A stretch of 64,000 nt of DNA, from the NCBI GenBank assembly GCA_014706295.1, contig JACSVZ010000024.1:1729136-1793135 (forward strand), given 5' to 3'. This stretch comes from Lycocorax pyrrhopterus obiensis. Taxonomy: Eukaryota; Chordata; Aves; Passeriformes; Paradisaeidae. A program made the position numbers and the translations under genes. The stretch's first letter is position 1; each line of letters starts with the position of its first letter. Under the pieces are notes generated by a model. The model saw only the letters and a program-made list of their open reading frames with translations, ran no database searches and was not told where the DNA came from. Positions 33,671-43,452 of this stretch are shown piece after piece.

Positions 33671-35379
33671 TCCTCTGCCCCCACTGTGTGTCAGCCTTAT
33701 GGCTCCAGGTGCCAAGGCAGCCACTTGGGACAGCTGGGACAGGAACTCTTTGCTCAGACACACCAAGAGTCACACAGCTGGTGAGGTCTGTCCCCCTGTG
33801 CCACCAAACACCCAAGGTAATCTCTGATTTCTCAGCAGATGGTGGCAGAGACCCCCTCCTCCAGCCTCTGCCCCAGCCTTTGATGGGTCCATCAGCAACA
33901 AATACCAGGGACCTGGAATTGCTGGTGAGGCCAGCGAGGCTGGGGACTTGGAATAGGACCGGTGGCCCTGCCTGCAGGTGGGACACAGCCCCTGTGGGCA
34001 GCTGGAGTGAAGGCAGACAGACAGACATGGGCTGACACATCCCCCGTCCTCACACACACCAGGACACTTGCTGGGGTCGGAACACGGCCACAAAGCCGGG
34101 AGGATGTGTCCCCCCATCACCTGTGCCACATAGGGACACGCCACAACCGCCAGGACCTTCAGAGGGATTAGTAACAGACCGAGCAGTGACCAAGAACTGC
34201 GACAGCCGGGGGGGAGTGTGCAAACCCAGCTGCCCCCTTCCTGCAGCCCCTGCCCCACTTCCCAGCCACCAGAGCCCTGCTGGAGCCCGGGGGCGCTGGT
34301 ATTTCCCAGCAGGACAGCCAGGGGCAGGACCCAGGCTGCTGCTGCTGCTGTTTGTGGGGCAGGGAGGGCTGGCAAGGGGGGATTTGCTGAAGACCCTGAG
34401 CTGTGGTCCCGGGGGGGTGTTTCAAGCCAAGCTGAAGTGGTGAGCACAGAGATTCCCACTCTGGGACCCTCTGGCAGATCCCTGGCGTCCGTGGAAGGAG
34501 GAGGGATGGCCAGTGGACACTGCCTGGTTTGGCAAAGAACAGGAGGACAAAGAGGAGAGGGGCGATGCTCAGGGGTTTCGCTGGAGAGCACAACAGGCAC
34601 TGACAGTCCAGGCTGCCAGGGACAGCCAGAAGCCCTTTCCACTGAAGCTCAGCTGGGAGAGGTGCTGAGGAAGCTCTGAAGGTTTGCACCAGATGCCAGC
34701 AGGGCCAGGACAGAGCCAAAAAGCAGAGACTGTGTCAGCTGCTGGGATAGAAAGTGTAAATCCCTGGATGTTGGCTGAGAAAAGCTGCCCTGCTGCCCTA
34801 AATTATTTCTGCTCTCTTCACTGCTGTCCCCAGCTGCCTGTGCTGGGCCATCCCTGCCACAGCAGAGGCTCGTAATGTGCTGTAATTAAGTGCACACAAG
34901 TCTAATCAGTCTGCAGAGAGCCTTGGACAAAGGCACTGCTAATCCCCGGCATCCCCCGCAGCAGAGCCAGGCACCGTGTCAAACCTCAGCACAGCTCCAG
35001 CCAGGCACAGGTTGTCGCCCGGTGACTTTTCTGTTGCAGACTGAACTGCTCCGGCTGAAATCGGCTCTGTCTCAGCAACCCCTGGGCTGGAGAGGGGAGC
35101 AGCCAGAACCTCCTGCAGAGCCCAGCAAGGAGACGAGAGGATCCAGCTCTGGCCTGGCCCAAGGATCTGAGACAGGGAACGTCCTCGGGAGAGCAGGGCC
35201 ACAGCATCCCCAGGAAGGAACGTGCAGCCCCCAGGAGTGCCAGCACTGCTGATCCCTGGGGGAGACCCGAGCTGGTGAAATCCTGGTCCAAGTTCAGCGG
35301 GAAGGACGCTGCAAGCACTGGCTGTGCGGTGTGTTACAGCTGCAAGGGGTCCTAAGAGCTCTTCTTCTTCCAGCAGGGT
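33671..35379. other. Unique sequence, nothing recognised
   Basis: GC-rich DNA with a short (CTG)5 at 34337. A 290-codon minus-strand open frame runs across it but shows no recognisable domain and no splice context. Confidence 0.4.
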
Positions 35380-35690
35380 CACAGACTCACAGAATGGTTT
35401 GGGTGGGAAGGGATTTTAAAAATCATCTCCCATGGGCAGGGACACCTCCCACTGTCCCAGGCTGCTCCAAGCTCATCCAGCCTGGCCTGGGACACTTCCA
35501 GGGATCCAGGGCCAGCCACAGCTTCCCTGGGCACCCTGTGCCAGGGCCTCCCCACCCTCTGAGCAAAGAATTCCTTCCCAATATCCCATCTAACCCTACT
35601 CCCTTCCAGTCTGAAGCCATTCCCCCTTGTCCTGTCACTCCATCCCTTGTAAACGGTCTCTCTCCATCTTCCTTGTTGGCTCCTTCAGGT
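35380..35690 (-). repeat. CR1 LINE 3' fragment
   Basis: 'cacagactcacagaatggtt', 'tgggtgggaagggattttaa', 'catgggcagggacacctccc', 'ttccctgggcaccctgtgcc', 'tcccccttgtcctgtcactc' and 'ccttgttggctccttcagg'. About 310 bp, closely parallel to the copy at 7.4 kb. Confidence 0.95.
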
Positions 35691-35811
35691 CCCACAGTTG
35701 GGTCACCCCAAAGCCTCTTTTGTGTCCTGGCTGCTCAACCAGGGACACATCCCAGGAGGGAGTCACTGTCCCCTAGGAGAGCTCCTGCTGCCTTTGTGCC
35801 CTGGCAGCGCC
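35691..35811. other. Short unique spacer
   Basis: Separates a CR1 copy from the 25-bp minisatellite. Nothing recognised. Confidence 0.4.
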
Positions 35812-36392
35812 TGCAGGAAGGGAGCTGTTCCTGGGTGCAGGAAGGGAGCTGTTCCTGGGTGCAGGAAGGGAGGCGTTCCTGGGGCGCACAAAGGGAGCTG
35901 TTCCTGGGGTGAAGGAAGTGAGCTGTTCCTGGGGCGCACAAAGGGAGCTGTTCCTGGGGCAGACGAAGGGAGCTGTTCCTGGGGTGCAGCAAGGGAGGTG
36001 TTCCTGGGGTGCAGCAAGGGAGCTGTTCCTGGGGCACACGAAGGGAGCTGTTCCTGGGGTGCAGCAAGGGAGCTGTTCCTGGGGCATATGAAGGGAGCTG
36101 TTCCTGAGGTGCAGCAAGGGAGGTGTTCCTGGGGTGCAGCAAGGGAGCTGTTCCTGGGGCACACGAAGGGAGCTGTTCCTGGGGCAGACGAAGGGAGGTG
36201 CTCCTGGGGCACACGAAGGGAACTGTTCCTGGGGCAGATGAAGGGAGGTGTTCCTGGGGTGCAGGAAGGGAGCTGTTCCTGGGGCACACAAAGGGAGCTG
36301 TTCCTGGAGTGCAGGAAGGGAGCTGTTCCTGGGGCACACAAAGGGAGCTGTTCCTGGGGTGAACAAAGGGAGGTGTTCCTGGGGTGCAGGGC
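35812..36392. repeat. 25-bp minisatellite, about 23 copies
   Basis: The unit is 'ggagctgttcctggggcaca' plus 'cgaag' (25 bp). Variation is almost confined to an 8-base window after CTGGGG: GCACACG, GTGCAGC, GCAGACG, GTGCAGG, GCGCACA, GTGAACA. GGAGCTG alternates with GGAGGTG. Since 25 is not a multiple of three, six open frames of up to 289 codons arise, each with a 25-residue period. I read all of them as artefacts. Confidence 0.97.
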
Positions 36393-37007
36393 ACCGTGAC
36401 AGAACTGTCCCTTTGGCCCCCTGCCCACTGCCCCTTCCCACCCCAGCAGAGCCAGGGCAGCAGAGGGGTTAAGCGACTCTGAGCTCTCCACCATCCATCC
36501 ATCCTGCAAATCTGACGGCCCCATCTCTTCAACGGGCCCAGATTGATTTCTTGACTGGGAGCAATGAGCAGCTTCACATGAAAAATGAGGGTTTGCGCCG
36601 TCAATAGAAGTTCTAATTACAACTTAAACCCAGGACATTCTTTACAGCGCGCACCAGATTTACAGCGGTTGCAGGTGGGCGTGCAGCCCTTTCTAATTAA
36701 ACGCAGCACGCATTGCAGATTGCTCCAGACAGCCCCTGCCCGCTCCCTGGCCCCGCAAGGGCAGCGAGCTGCTGGCACCGAGCTGGAGGGAGGCACCAGG
36801 CGCCCCAAGGGCACCGCGGGGCAGAGCACTGGGGAAGGATGGGGAGCTCCAGTTCCTCCTCTCTTTTCTCTCTTCTGTGGCTGGTGAGCTCCCCACACCC
36901 GCTCAGCCAGGGCTGAACCATCCCCAGTGCCCAGCACGGTCCCCCTGGGCCCACCCCAGATCTCCATCGCATGTACAAAGGGCAGAACTGGGTCTGACTG
37001 GGGCACA
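36393..37007. other. Unique sequence with one AT-richer block
   Basis: Around 36500-36720, 'gcccagattgatttcttgac', 'gttctaattacaacttaaac' and 'cagcgcgcaccagatttaca' are non-repetitive and mixed in composition, possibly conserved. No exon recognised. Confidence 0.35.
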
Positions 37008-37162
37008 GTCACAGAATCACAGAGTGTCCTGAGCTGGAAGGGACCCACAGGGATCATCCAGTCCCACCCCAGGCACAGACACACCAACAATCCCACCCTG
37101 GGCATCGCTGGAGCTCCTGGAGCTCTGGCAGCCTCAGGGCCGTGCCCATTCCCTGGGGAAGT
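37008..37162 (-). repeat. CR1 LINE 3' fragment
   Basis: 'tcacagaatcacagagtgtc', 'ctgagctggaagggacccac', 'aatcccaccctgggcatcgc', 'gctctggcagcctcagggcc' and 'cattccctgggga'. Same subfamily as 2.65 and 3.28 kb. Confidence 0.93.
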
Positions 37163-39009
37163 GCTGGGATTTCACAGGAAGCAGCCCCAGAGCTGCCCGG
37201 AGCCCCCAAGGTACCCTTGAGGACCCTCAGTGTGCCAGAGCCCTGCGTGAGGATGCTCTGTGGGGTCTGGCAGTGGGGGCTGGGGCAGGGCAGGGCCCAA
37301 GGTGATGGCCAGGGTGTTTCCAGCTCTGCTGCCAAGGCATCCTGAGGTTTGCACAGACCGGGCTCCCCTGTGCCTCAGTTTCTCCGTATCTGAAGTAGGA
37401 GAAATGCCTTTCTGAGCAGGGCTGGAGAACCAGAGGGCTTTAGGAAGGCAGGGAGGAAGTGCCTGGTTGGCCAGGAGTGACTGGGGGAGGTGGGGCAGAG
37501 GGAGGTGGCGTTTCGGAGTGTGTCCCATGTTTGCCCAGAGAGGTGCTGCTGCGGGGGACCGTCCCTACCTGTCCTGCACAGTGCTGCTCCCCTCCTCATC
37601 CCCTGGGCACTGCAGGGTCCCTGTGCCAGACCCCCTGGCAGCTGCTCCAGGGCCCTGAGAGGGCTCAGAGGGGTAGGGGCGCGTGGGAACTGTGGTTTCC
37701 GAGAGCCCCAAAAAGAGCTGGAGTTGGAGGAGGACACAAACAGAAAATGTTCAGCAAGTTTTCATCGTCCAGCGAGAGATCCCGGCTCCTTGGACAATGC
37801 TGCGTGTCCAAAACAACTTCCATTGGGAATCTGGCTGCCCCAGCCGTGGGGGCTGCTCAGCTCCTCACAGAGGGCACTGGGATCAGGGAATGAGCCCTTC
37901 CCAGTGGATGTCAGGATCCAGGATGAGCAGAGACACTGTTGTGGTGGAGATGGGGTCTCTCGGCTGTGGTTGGCAGCCCCAGCCCCACCTCAGCCCCTGC
38001 CCTGGGCTGAGCACTCTGGTCCAGCCTTGACTGCCTCTCCCAGTGCATCCCTGCTCCCAGCTCTGCTCGTGGAGTGCAGATCCTCCCGAGCCACTCCTTG
38101 TTCAGCACAGGATTTGTGGAGCTGAGCCGGGTTGCAGGGAGCAGGGAGAGCTCCCTGATTTCCCAGGGCTGGGAGTTCAATCACTCCTGCCACGAGCTGC
38201 TGCTTTGGAGAACAGAAAATCCCACCAGAAGGTGAGAGGTGAGCGAAGTGCAAAGCACCAGGACTCTCCAGAAACCCCCCCTGCCCCAGCTGGAGCCTGG
38301 AGAGGTGGAGCTGGGTTGAGAGTCCAGAAGGTCAGTGGTGAGAGTCATCTCCAGAGCCTTTTCCGCGGGGAGCTTGCAGCAGCAGAAAGCGGATGCTGGA
38401 AGCTGCTGTCCAAGGATCCCACCTGTGTCCTGGATCAGAGCTGGCCGATAGCAAAGGGCAGCACAGGGGACTGGAGGGCCGGGCTGCTGCTCCTGCAGGA
38501 AAAGCCTCCACCAGCCAGGAGAGAGATTTGCAGACCCAGCGGGATGCGAGGATGTGACCCTGCCAGCTCCAGAGAGGCCACAGCTGCCTGTGAGATGTGA
38601 GGGACGGGAACACTGCGTTAGGGTGAGCCAGAACCTGCTCCTGTGACTCAGCCAGTCTGGACCAAAGCTCACCACAAACAGCTGTGGGGCCCAGCACGTC
38701 CGGGATGAGGGCAGAACCCCCGGCTCCTTCCTCCCTGCTCACTGGATTTCCTGATTAGAACAAGATAAAATCGGCTGTGTCATCCAGCCCCCGATGTGGG
38801 GCCCAGATGTGAGCAGCCCCATCCCGACACGCCCGCTGTGGCTCATCAAAGCTGACCAAATGCCATCAAAGCCCTTCCACGCGGTCCCCGTCACTCCCAC
38901 GCACACCACGAGTGTCCTGGTGCGTGACCCCGGTGGGATGTGAGCACACCAGGATCTGGGTGCCACCAGGGGAGAGCCCCCAGAGCTGATGTGCCTCTGA
39001 AGCCTTTTC
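37163..39009. other. Unique sequence; one MIR-like phrase
   Basis: 'ctgtgcctcagtttctccgt' at 37368-37387 resembles the complement of the MIR core but is short. The rest is GC-moderate DNA without recognisable repeats or exons. Confidence 0.4.
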
Positions 39010-39460
39010 CTGGTCTTAAAATCAAGAGTCAAACATGGTTAGAAGGGAAAAGGGATTTTACCTTGGTATTTACTTTAAGGATCCTTAGGTGCAGCACATC
39101 CAGGTCGAATGCACCTCCATGCCCACCGCAATGCACGTACCCAAAAGATCTGGTATCACATTATAGGTGTTACTAATTAGCATATCTATCATAAATTCCC
39201 CAATGAGAGGCTCAAATGAGCCCCCCCTCCCCAAGGAACCTTCCCCTGGATGGTTCTATCTCAGTTTACAAAATGTGTTCTGGAGAGGACCTTGGGGTCT
39301 GGGGCACTCTGATCCCTGACTACGAAGCCTCTAAAATGTTTCGTCTCCTGGTTTGACAAACAAGTCCAGGAATGTCGGCAAAAACCACTAAGAATACAGG
39401 AGTTGTAAAAAGGTATAACAGGGGTATAAAAGAAAAGGCAAAAAATCATCATGGCATCAC
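39010..39460 (+). mobile_element. Candidate LTR U3-like segment with TATA box
   Basis: About 450 bp of AT-richer, non-repetitive DNA that stands apart from its neighbours. It contains 'ttactaattagcatatctat', 'ccccaatgagaggctcaaat' and 'ctcctggtttgacaaacaag'. A canonical TATAAAAG lies at 39425-39432. The arrangement resembles the U3 end of a retroviral LTR, but I could not find matching TG...CA termini, a polyadenylation signal in place or a target duplication. It is not related to LTR copies A-C. An ordinary promoter or a conserved element is the alternative. Confidence 0.35.
39425..39432 (+). promoter_or_regulatory. TATA-box match
   Basis: TATAAAAG preceded by a related 'aggtataacagggg'. 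It is a perfect core-promoter match by sequence only. No transcript or open frame with a known product lies downstream. Confidence 0.3.
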
Positions 39461-40221
39461 CTCAGAACTCCCCAAAATTGCCCTTCACAGACGGAAAGGA
39501 AAGCGGGGAAACGGAGGATGGGAGGATTTCCTGATCCAATGATGCCCAATTCCTGCAGCCTCAGGGGCGAGGGGCCAGGGAGGCTGCCCAGGCACGGAAT
39601 TCCAGGCTCTCCAGAGGATGACCAGCGGTGCCTGGGGGTGCACAGGGTCATCCTGCACCCTGGGGCTGCTCCCTGTGCCCCCACCCACCCAGGCAGGCTC
39701 TGTCCAGCTCTTGGGCTCAGCCACATCACCTCGGGCTGGTCCCTGTCCTTTGGGACTCCAGTGGGATTTCTGTTGGCTGTGAGAGGTGCACCAAAGCCAC
39801 ATCCCACACCCCTGCAAGGCTTCAGCCACAGAGAGGAGGAGTCCCTTGGGTCAGTGCCTTGGGAGGATTTTGTCTCTGTCCAGGACCCTGAAACAAATCC
39901 CTCCCATGTTTGGACTCAGCAAGGAGAGACATTGGAGGAGATTTGGTCTGGGTTGGGGACAGACCATACCTGGGGCTCCTCAAGCAGGAGGCTGCAGGTG
40001 GCTGCATCATCTGCACCTCGCGTGGGGCTGATCCAGGTTTTGGGGAAAAGTTTCTGTCTTTCAAAACAGGAAGGGTTTTTTTCTGTGCTAACCAACATTT
40101 TTGCTCCTGTTGCTCTGCCGTGGAGTGAGCAGGGTTTGGCTGAACCCCTCCCGGGCAGTAACTGTGCCTGTCACAGGGAGCATCCCAGAAACAGCCCTGC
40201 AGGAGCCCCTTTCCCAGGAAA
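39461..40221. other. Unique sequence, nothing recognised
   Basis: A 247-codon plus-strand open frame crosses this stretch and continues into the next CR1 copy, which argues against it being a gene. Confidence 0.4.
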
Positions 40222-40622
40222 CCACAGAATCATGGAAAGGGTTGGGTTGGAAGGACCTTAAATCCCATCCCACCCCTGCCATGGGCAGGGACACCTCCCA
40301 CTGTCCCAGGCTGCTCCAGCCTGGCCTTGGACACTGCCAGGGATCCAGGGGCAGCCACAGCTGCTCTGGCAATTCCATCCCAGCCCCTCCCCACCCTCCC
40401 AGGGAACAATTCCTTCCCAAGATCCCATCCGGCCCTGCCCTCTGCCACTGGGAAGCCATTCCCTGTGTCCTGTCCCTCCAGCCCTTGTCCCCAGTCCCTC
40501 TCCAGCTCTCCTGGAGCCCCTTTAGGCCCTGCAAGGGGCTCTGAGCTCTCCCTGGAGCCTTCTCCTCTCCAGCTGAGCACCCCCAGCTCTCGCAGCCTGG
40601 CTCCAGAGCACAGGGGCTCCAG
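40222..40622 (-). repeat. CR1 LINE 3' fragment, about 400 bp
   Basis: 'ccacagaatcatggaaaggg', 'ttgggttggaaggaccttaa', 'ccagggatccaggggcagcc', 'ttcccaagatcccatccggc', 'cattccctgtgtcctgtccc' and 'ctggagccttctcctctcc'. It is the complement of the same stretch seen in sense at 11.6-12.1 kb, so both belong to one subfamily. Confidence 0.95.
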
Positions 40623-42129
40623 TTCAGTGTCTCTCCTTTGGTCTCATTCCAAGAGGTCGACAGGGAAGCTCTGCAAGAGGTTGTTGTAGGTGGACACAGG
40701 GACTTTTTGGGGGACGCTGGGCAGCCCTCAGACAACAACATCTGCGAGACTTTGTGGTGGGAGGGAGAGGATCCTTCACAGCCGACGAACACTTTAAACC
40801 CTGAAGGAAGAATGTGGGGTTTGGGGGGAGGGGGGGGAAATTAAAAATCATAGTTCCCGTGGATTCCTCGTGCTCCCCACCTCCCAGCTGAAACCCTCCC
40901 CACGCTGGGCTGTGCAGGAGCTGATAAGGAGGCAGGGAAGAGGCGCTGGATTCCTGCACGCAGCAGCCAACGCCTGCGCCTCCCTCCGCCTCTGCTTTTG
41001 TGTAGTTTGGAAGTGCTCTGAAACTGCTGGGCACAGACACTTCTGAAGCTGCAGCAACTTTGCACGGCGCGGTTGTTTTATGTCTGAACTGTACATACAG
41101 CAGTGAATAGAGCTCATAAAAGATGGATGTATTCTTGTTCTTTTTGCTGGTTTTGATTTATTATTTACTTCACTTTTTTCAACTCTTCCGAAGTGCTGTA
41201 AATCATCTAAATCATTTTTCTCCTCTGCTTGGCTAGTTTGGGGGAGCTGAAGCGAGATGATAGTGCCTCACCTCCTTGGCAGTGCGGGGTTTGCTGGGGC
41301 TTTTTCAGGAAGAGAGAGAAAAACCAGGAAATCTGAGCTCTTAACGTCTCTGCAAAGAAGCTTGGGAAGGCTTAAAGGTCTTCTTCCGTCTGCTTTGCAG
41401 GGGCTCTGAGGCTCGGCCCTGGCTCAGCTCTGGGAGCTCTCCTGGCTCAGATTCCTGCCTGTCTGGGGTGGTTCACGGAGCAAATCTCACCCTCGGTGCA
41501 GGGAGGTTTGCACACCCTGCCCTGGGTGCGGGTCAGGAGGGCCCTGTCCCCTGGGGAAAGAGGGAACACGGACAGGACCCCGGGGCTGGGGTGTCCAGGG
41601 GTGGGTGACGCTTTAAACACACGGGGAGCACTGGCAGGGCTGGCTGTGGGCACTGCAGAGGGTCTGGCTCAGGGCTGGGCAGGGCACGGAGAGCTTCCCT
41701 CGGTCTGAGCTCAGGGCCGACACATCCCAGCACCCAGAGCTTCCCCAGCAATGTCCCCCTGGCCTCCTTCATGCCGAGGGCAACCAAGCAGGGGCTCCAG
41801 CACCCGGAGAAGAAAGGGAAGTGTGTGTGCCCACAGGTGGAACAGACCACAGACAGCAGACTTCCAAGGGCACGTTGCTGCTGGAGCTCCCCTCATGCAC
41901 CCAGCTCAGCGTGATGCGAGCCCACGCCGCACTGCTGGGCTGAATTCTGCACAAACCCAGCCCAGAGACTCCTCGAGGCCTGGAGCCTTCCTCCCCCAGT
42001 ACCCCCTCGCTGGTCCCACCGTTTGTCCTGCCAGCTCCCAGCACGGGCGCAGCAGGGAGGGGGCTCTTCCCAGCACCTCTGAAGGAGCATTCGGGTGTCC
42101 CCACTAAATCTGGACCTGAAGGGGTGGTT
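40623..42129. other. Unique sequence with G-run and AT-rich block
   Basis: Holds the G-run at 40816 (listed separately) and an AT-rich ordered block at about 41080-41230: 'ggttgttttatgtctgaact', 'gagctcataaaagatggatg', 'gatttattatttacttcact' and 'gtaaatcatctaaatcattt'. The latter is a candidate conserved element. No gene recognised. Confidence 0.35.
40816..40837 (+). other. G-quadruplex-type G-run
   Basis: Four, six and eight consecutive G separated by TTT and A ('ggggtttggggggaggggg' and on). The eight-G run supplies two tracts, so four tracts of three or more are available. Predicted only. Confidence 0.7.
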
Positions 42130-42130
42130 C

Positions 42131-42312
42131 TGAAGGTTTGGGTTGGAAAGGACCTTAGAGCTCATCTCATTCCACTGTCCCAGGGTGCTCCAAGCCCCGT
42201 CCAGCCTGGCCTTGGACACTTCCATGGATCCAGGGGCAGCCACAGCTTCTCTGGGAGCCCTGTGCCAGGGCCTCCCCATGTCGCAGGGAGGAATTTCTCA
42301 CCTAAACTTTCT
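42131..42312 (-). repeat. CR1 LINE 3' fragment
   Basis: 'gaaggtttgggttggaaagg', 'accttagagctcatctcatt', 'ccactgtcccagggtgctcc', 'gacacttccatggatccagg' and 'cagggcctccccatg'. It resembles the copy at 43.2 kb closely over 150 bp, including the missing 'catgggcagggacacctcc' block. Confidence 0.93.
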
Positions 42313-42361
42313 TCCCAACATCTGTGGTGTCCCCGGGACTCAGGAGACCTCCACTGAGCAG

Positions 42362-42434
42362 GGAATGAATCCAGCAGCGGAACGAACCCAGCAGCGGAAC
42401 GAATCCAGCAGCAGAATGAATCCAGCAGAAGCAC
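42362..42434. repeat. 18-bp tandem repeat, 4 copies
   Basis: Units such as 'gaatccagcagcggaacg' with variants GAACCCAGCAGCGGAACG and GAATCCAGCAGCAGAATG. Confidence 0.92.
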
Positions 42435-43171
42435 GGGGTGGCCCTGTCTGCGGAAAGACAAAGAAACAGAGCAGAGCCCTGGGAGCACAGAGGGGTCCTG
42501 GGGAAGCAGGACGGAATGCCTGGATGGGGCACAGCGGAGGGCAGTGACCCCTGCACCCCTTTCGGCAGGGGCTGTGGGACAGGGCAGGACCAGAGGGCTC
42601 CTCTTGCCGCCCCACCCTCTGCACCAGAGCCAGGCACTGCGTCCCCACAGCCACGAGCACACCAGGCTCAGGGCTCCGAGGTCCCCGTCAGGGGCTCTGT
42701 CTCCTTCCTGTCACTCTGTGTCTCTTTTTTTTAGGAGGAATTCAGCTGTAGGGAAAGACAACGAGCAAGCTGCTAATGAAAGGGCAGCTGCTGCTCCGTG
42801 TCAGGCGTGTGAGACCCCACTGGGAGCTCAGCTGGGCGCAGTGGGTGGCTGGACACCGTTTATTTTTACATTAGAGCTATTTTCCTCTCTCCCTGTCTGC
42901 TCTGTGCTCTTTATTTCTGAGTCAGTTCAGCCCCTGTCAGATGGACATCGATGCAGGATGCACAAACCTTCCCAGGACAGGCTAATTTTAGGATAATAAC
43001 TGATGGGCGAAGGAGGGTTTTGGCTCAGCATCCCTTTGCATCGATGGCAGAGCTGTCCTTGGTGGTGGCACTACCTGCCCTTGCCTGGGCCTTGCCAGGC
43101 AAGCAAAGTGGGGAGTGTGGAACACAGGGCAGAACCTCCAAACCAAATGCCAGGAATTGCCTGTGGGTTTA
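42435..43171. other. Unique sequence, nothing recognised
   Basis: 'ctctttttttttaggagg' near 42722 is acceptor-like but no exon follows convincingly. No repeat assigned. Confidence 0.4.
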
Positions 43172-43452
43172 GGAATCAGAGGATCACAAGGTTTGGGTTG
43201 GAAAGGACCTTAGAACTCATCTCATTCCACTGTCCCAGGGTGCTCCAAGCCCCATCCAACCTGGCCTTGGACACTTCCAGGGATCCAGGGGCAGCCACAG
43301 CTTCTCTGGGCACCCTGTGCCAGCCCCTCCCCACCCTCCCAGGGAACAATTTCCTCCTAACATCGAATTTAAACCTGCCTCTCTCTGTTTAAAACCATTC
43401 CCCCTTCGTCCTTTAAGCATCCATCTGTATAAAACGTTCCCTCTTTCCTCTG
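43172..43452 (-). repeat. CR1 LINE 3' fragment
   Basis: 'gaatcagaggatcacaaggt', 'ttgggttggaaaggacctta', 'gaactcatctcattccactg', 'cttctctgggcaccctgtgc', 'cattcccccttcgtccttta' and 'aaaacgttccctctttcc'. It shares the short form of the 42.1-kb copy, so the two are sister copies of one sublineage or a local duplication. Confidence 0.94.

Noticed and set aside
35812..36392. CRISPR-like appearance of minisatellites (constant block plus variable block)
   Set aside because: The units are tandem with no unique spacers and the genome is a bird. It is a minisatellite with variable positions.
35735..36604. 289-codon minus-strand open frame over the 25-bp minisatellite
   Set aside because: All six frames of this array are open for hundreds of codons because the unit lacks stop triplets and rotates frame. 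The peptide is a 25-residue period with no non-repetitive domain.
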